From the NCBI GenBank assembly GCA_025526995.1, contig JAHLKG010000035.1:30642-94641 (forward strand): a DNA stretch of 64,000 bases, given 5' to 3'. The notes under the pieces were generated by a model, which worked only from the letters and a program-made list of their open reading frames with translations, was not told the DNA's origin and made no database searches. Source of the DNA: Powellomyces hirtus (taxonomy: Eukaryota > Chytridiomycota > Chytridiomycetes > Spizellomycetales > Powellomycetaceae). The translations under genes and the position numbers were made by a program. Shown here piece by piece: positions 63,001-64,000 of the stretch; the first letter of the stretch is position 1; every line of letters begins with the position of its first letter.

Positions 63001-64000
63001 CATTTCTCGCGATGTAACGTTCGACGAAATCTCAGCACTCGAACTCGCGAAAGACTACATTCCGCCCGAAGAACTCTACGAAGTCGAAGAGATTCTCGAC
63101 TCACGTGATGGCCCGGAAGGCCCTGTCCTCTGCAATGGCTAGGATTCGAAGACGAAGATACATGGGAACCGCTCGAAAATGTCAATCATTTGACAGTCTT
63201 CGCTGACTACATCAACGAGAAGACGGCGATCGCTCTTTCGGCTGCAAGTACCGAAGAACCCCAAACCTACAAACAAGCGCTCTCATCAGACGACGCGCCG
63301 AAGTGGACCGAGGCCATAAATGCTGAATTGAAGTCCCTTCATACCAATGAAACATGGGAAGTCATTAACCCCAAATCCTTATCGCACAATCAACGGCCCA
63401 TCCGCACTAAATGGGTATTCAAGATTAAGCGAGACCTGAATGGTCAACCCCAACGATACAAGGCCCGGCTTGTAGTGAAAGGCTTCGAACAACGCTACGG
63501 CATCGACTACAATGAAACCTACGCTCCGGTTGCCAAGATAGCTATCCAACGCGTCCTTCTCGCTCTCGCCGCCAGTCTAGGCTTGAAATGCCATCAAATG
63601 GATGTAGTAACCGCATTCCTGAATGGGATTGTTACCGAGACCATCCTAATCTACGCACCTGAAGGCTCTGGCTTTCCGCCCGGGACCATCCTTCGACTCC
63701 GAAAGGCCCTCTACGGTCTGAAACAAGCCCCGCGCGAATGGTACTCCCTACTTCACAAAGAACTGACTTCTTTGGGATTCAAGCGCCTGGCAAATGACAA
63801 TGCCGTCTACATCAGAACTCTACCTGAAAGTGACTCATCGCAGTACATCTCCGTCCGTCGACGATCTCCTCATTTTTGCAAAGACCGAATCGGAAATCTC
63901 GTCAATCGAGACATCCCTGCACAACGAGCAAAATGACAGACCTAGGCGAAAGTCAACCACTACCTGGAAATGAGAGGTCCGATGTGATTACTCACAGCAC
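60091..64000 (+). pseudogene. Copia A5 Gag-Pol, indel-degraded
   Basis: Gag starts at ATG 60091. Domain order is as in A3: capsid, knuckle (about 61320), protease with LDSSCSQHMTND, GC-rich spacer (61980-62170), GAG-pre-integrase, integrase, chromodomain (about 63080-63205) and RT. In the protease the conserved DSG reads DSS. Frameshifts of one or two bases occur near 60582, 60955, 61195, 61640, 62430, 62620, 63125 and 63855. The last deletes part of the YVDD motif. Substitution nonsense codons are rare compared with A1 and A2. The damage style differs from the copies at 20-40 kb. RNase H and the 3' LTR are beyond the window. Confidence 0.9.

Larger units (their letters stand above)
59611..64000 (+). 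mobile_element. Copia family A element A5, right end outside window
   Basis: 5' LTR, PBS, Gag and Pol through RT are present before the window ends. The left flank is B3 Gag with GTTAG as the last five bases. The element is A3-like in its spacer but carries many one-base indels. Confidence 0.93.

Noticed and set aside
1..64000. CRISPR array, bacterial operon or rRNA genes
   Set aside because: No regularly spaced short repeats with unique spacers, no Shine-Dalgarno-led gene clusters and no rRNA blocks were seen.

Overview
This window is retrotransposon-rich fungal DNA. The evidence is wall-to-wall LTR retroelements, both Ty1/copia and Ty3/gypsy, with chromodomains. Short predicted introns (57 nt, GT-AG, one with a CTAAC branch motif) also fit a fungus. 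I see no conserved host gene and cannot name the phylum. I use working names: copia families A, B, C, D and gypsy families E, F, G. Boundaries come from LTR ends, primer-binding sites (PBS), polypurine tracts (PPT) and comparison of copies within the window.

Layout. 1-1949: 3' end of an A element, abutting D (1950-4075, minus), which abuts gypsy E (4076-7901, minus). 8383-10082: A-family relics. 10083-12113: unique DNA with one possible spliced minus-strand gene. 12114-17485: C1, a complete C element (minus) with both LTRs. 17486-19869: diverged repeats, a 67-bp minisatellite, a solo C LTR and a decayed Polinton/Maverick-like integrase. 19870-39977: three A elements (A1, A2, A3) separated by two copies of a truncated gypsy G. 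This is a tandem duplication of about 7 kb whose middle A copy is recombinant. 39978-51411: B1 (plus) joins B2 (minus), which joins gypsy F (plus). 51412-64000: C2 (minus), B3 (minus) and A5 (plus, cut by the window end).

How the pieces work. Each family encodes the usual Gag, aspartic protease, integrase, reverse transcriptase and RNase H. Nearly all copies are broken by stops, frameshifts or nested insertion. All four copia families place, right after the LTR, a PBS complementary to the anticodon arm of initiator tRNA-Met (half-tRNA priming). LTRs of A and B carry two CACGTG motifs spaced exactly 10 bp apart; C and F LTRs carry one.

The unusual part is accessory coding capacity. (1) Copia families A, B and C all carry a chromodomain between integrase and reverse transcriptase. 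(2) C1 carries, between pol and its 3' LTR, an antisense two-exon gene for a RING-type zinc-finger protein. (3) Family B carries in the same position a different antisense two-exon gene, seen in two independent copies with the same 57-nt intron. (4) Gypsy F carries, between its chromodomain and its 3' LTR, a decayed PHD finger plus a 2-oxoglutarate/Fe(II) oxygenase domain of TET/JBP type. Together these suggest retroelements that have collected chromatin-reading, ubiquitin-ligase-like and nucleic-acid-demethylase-like functions. That functional reading is inference.
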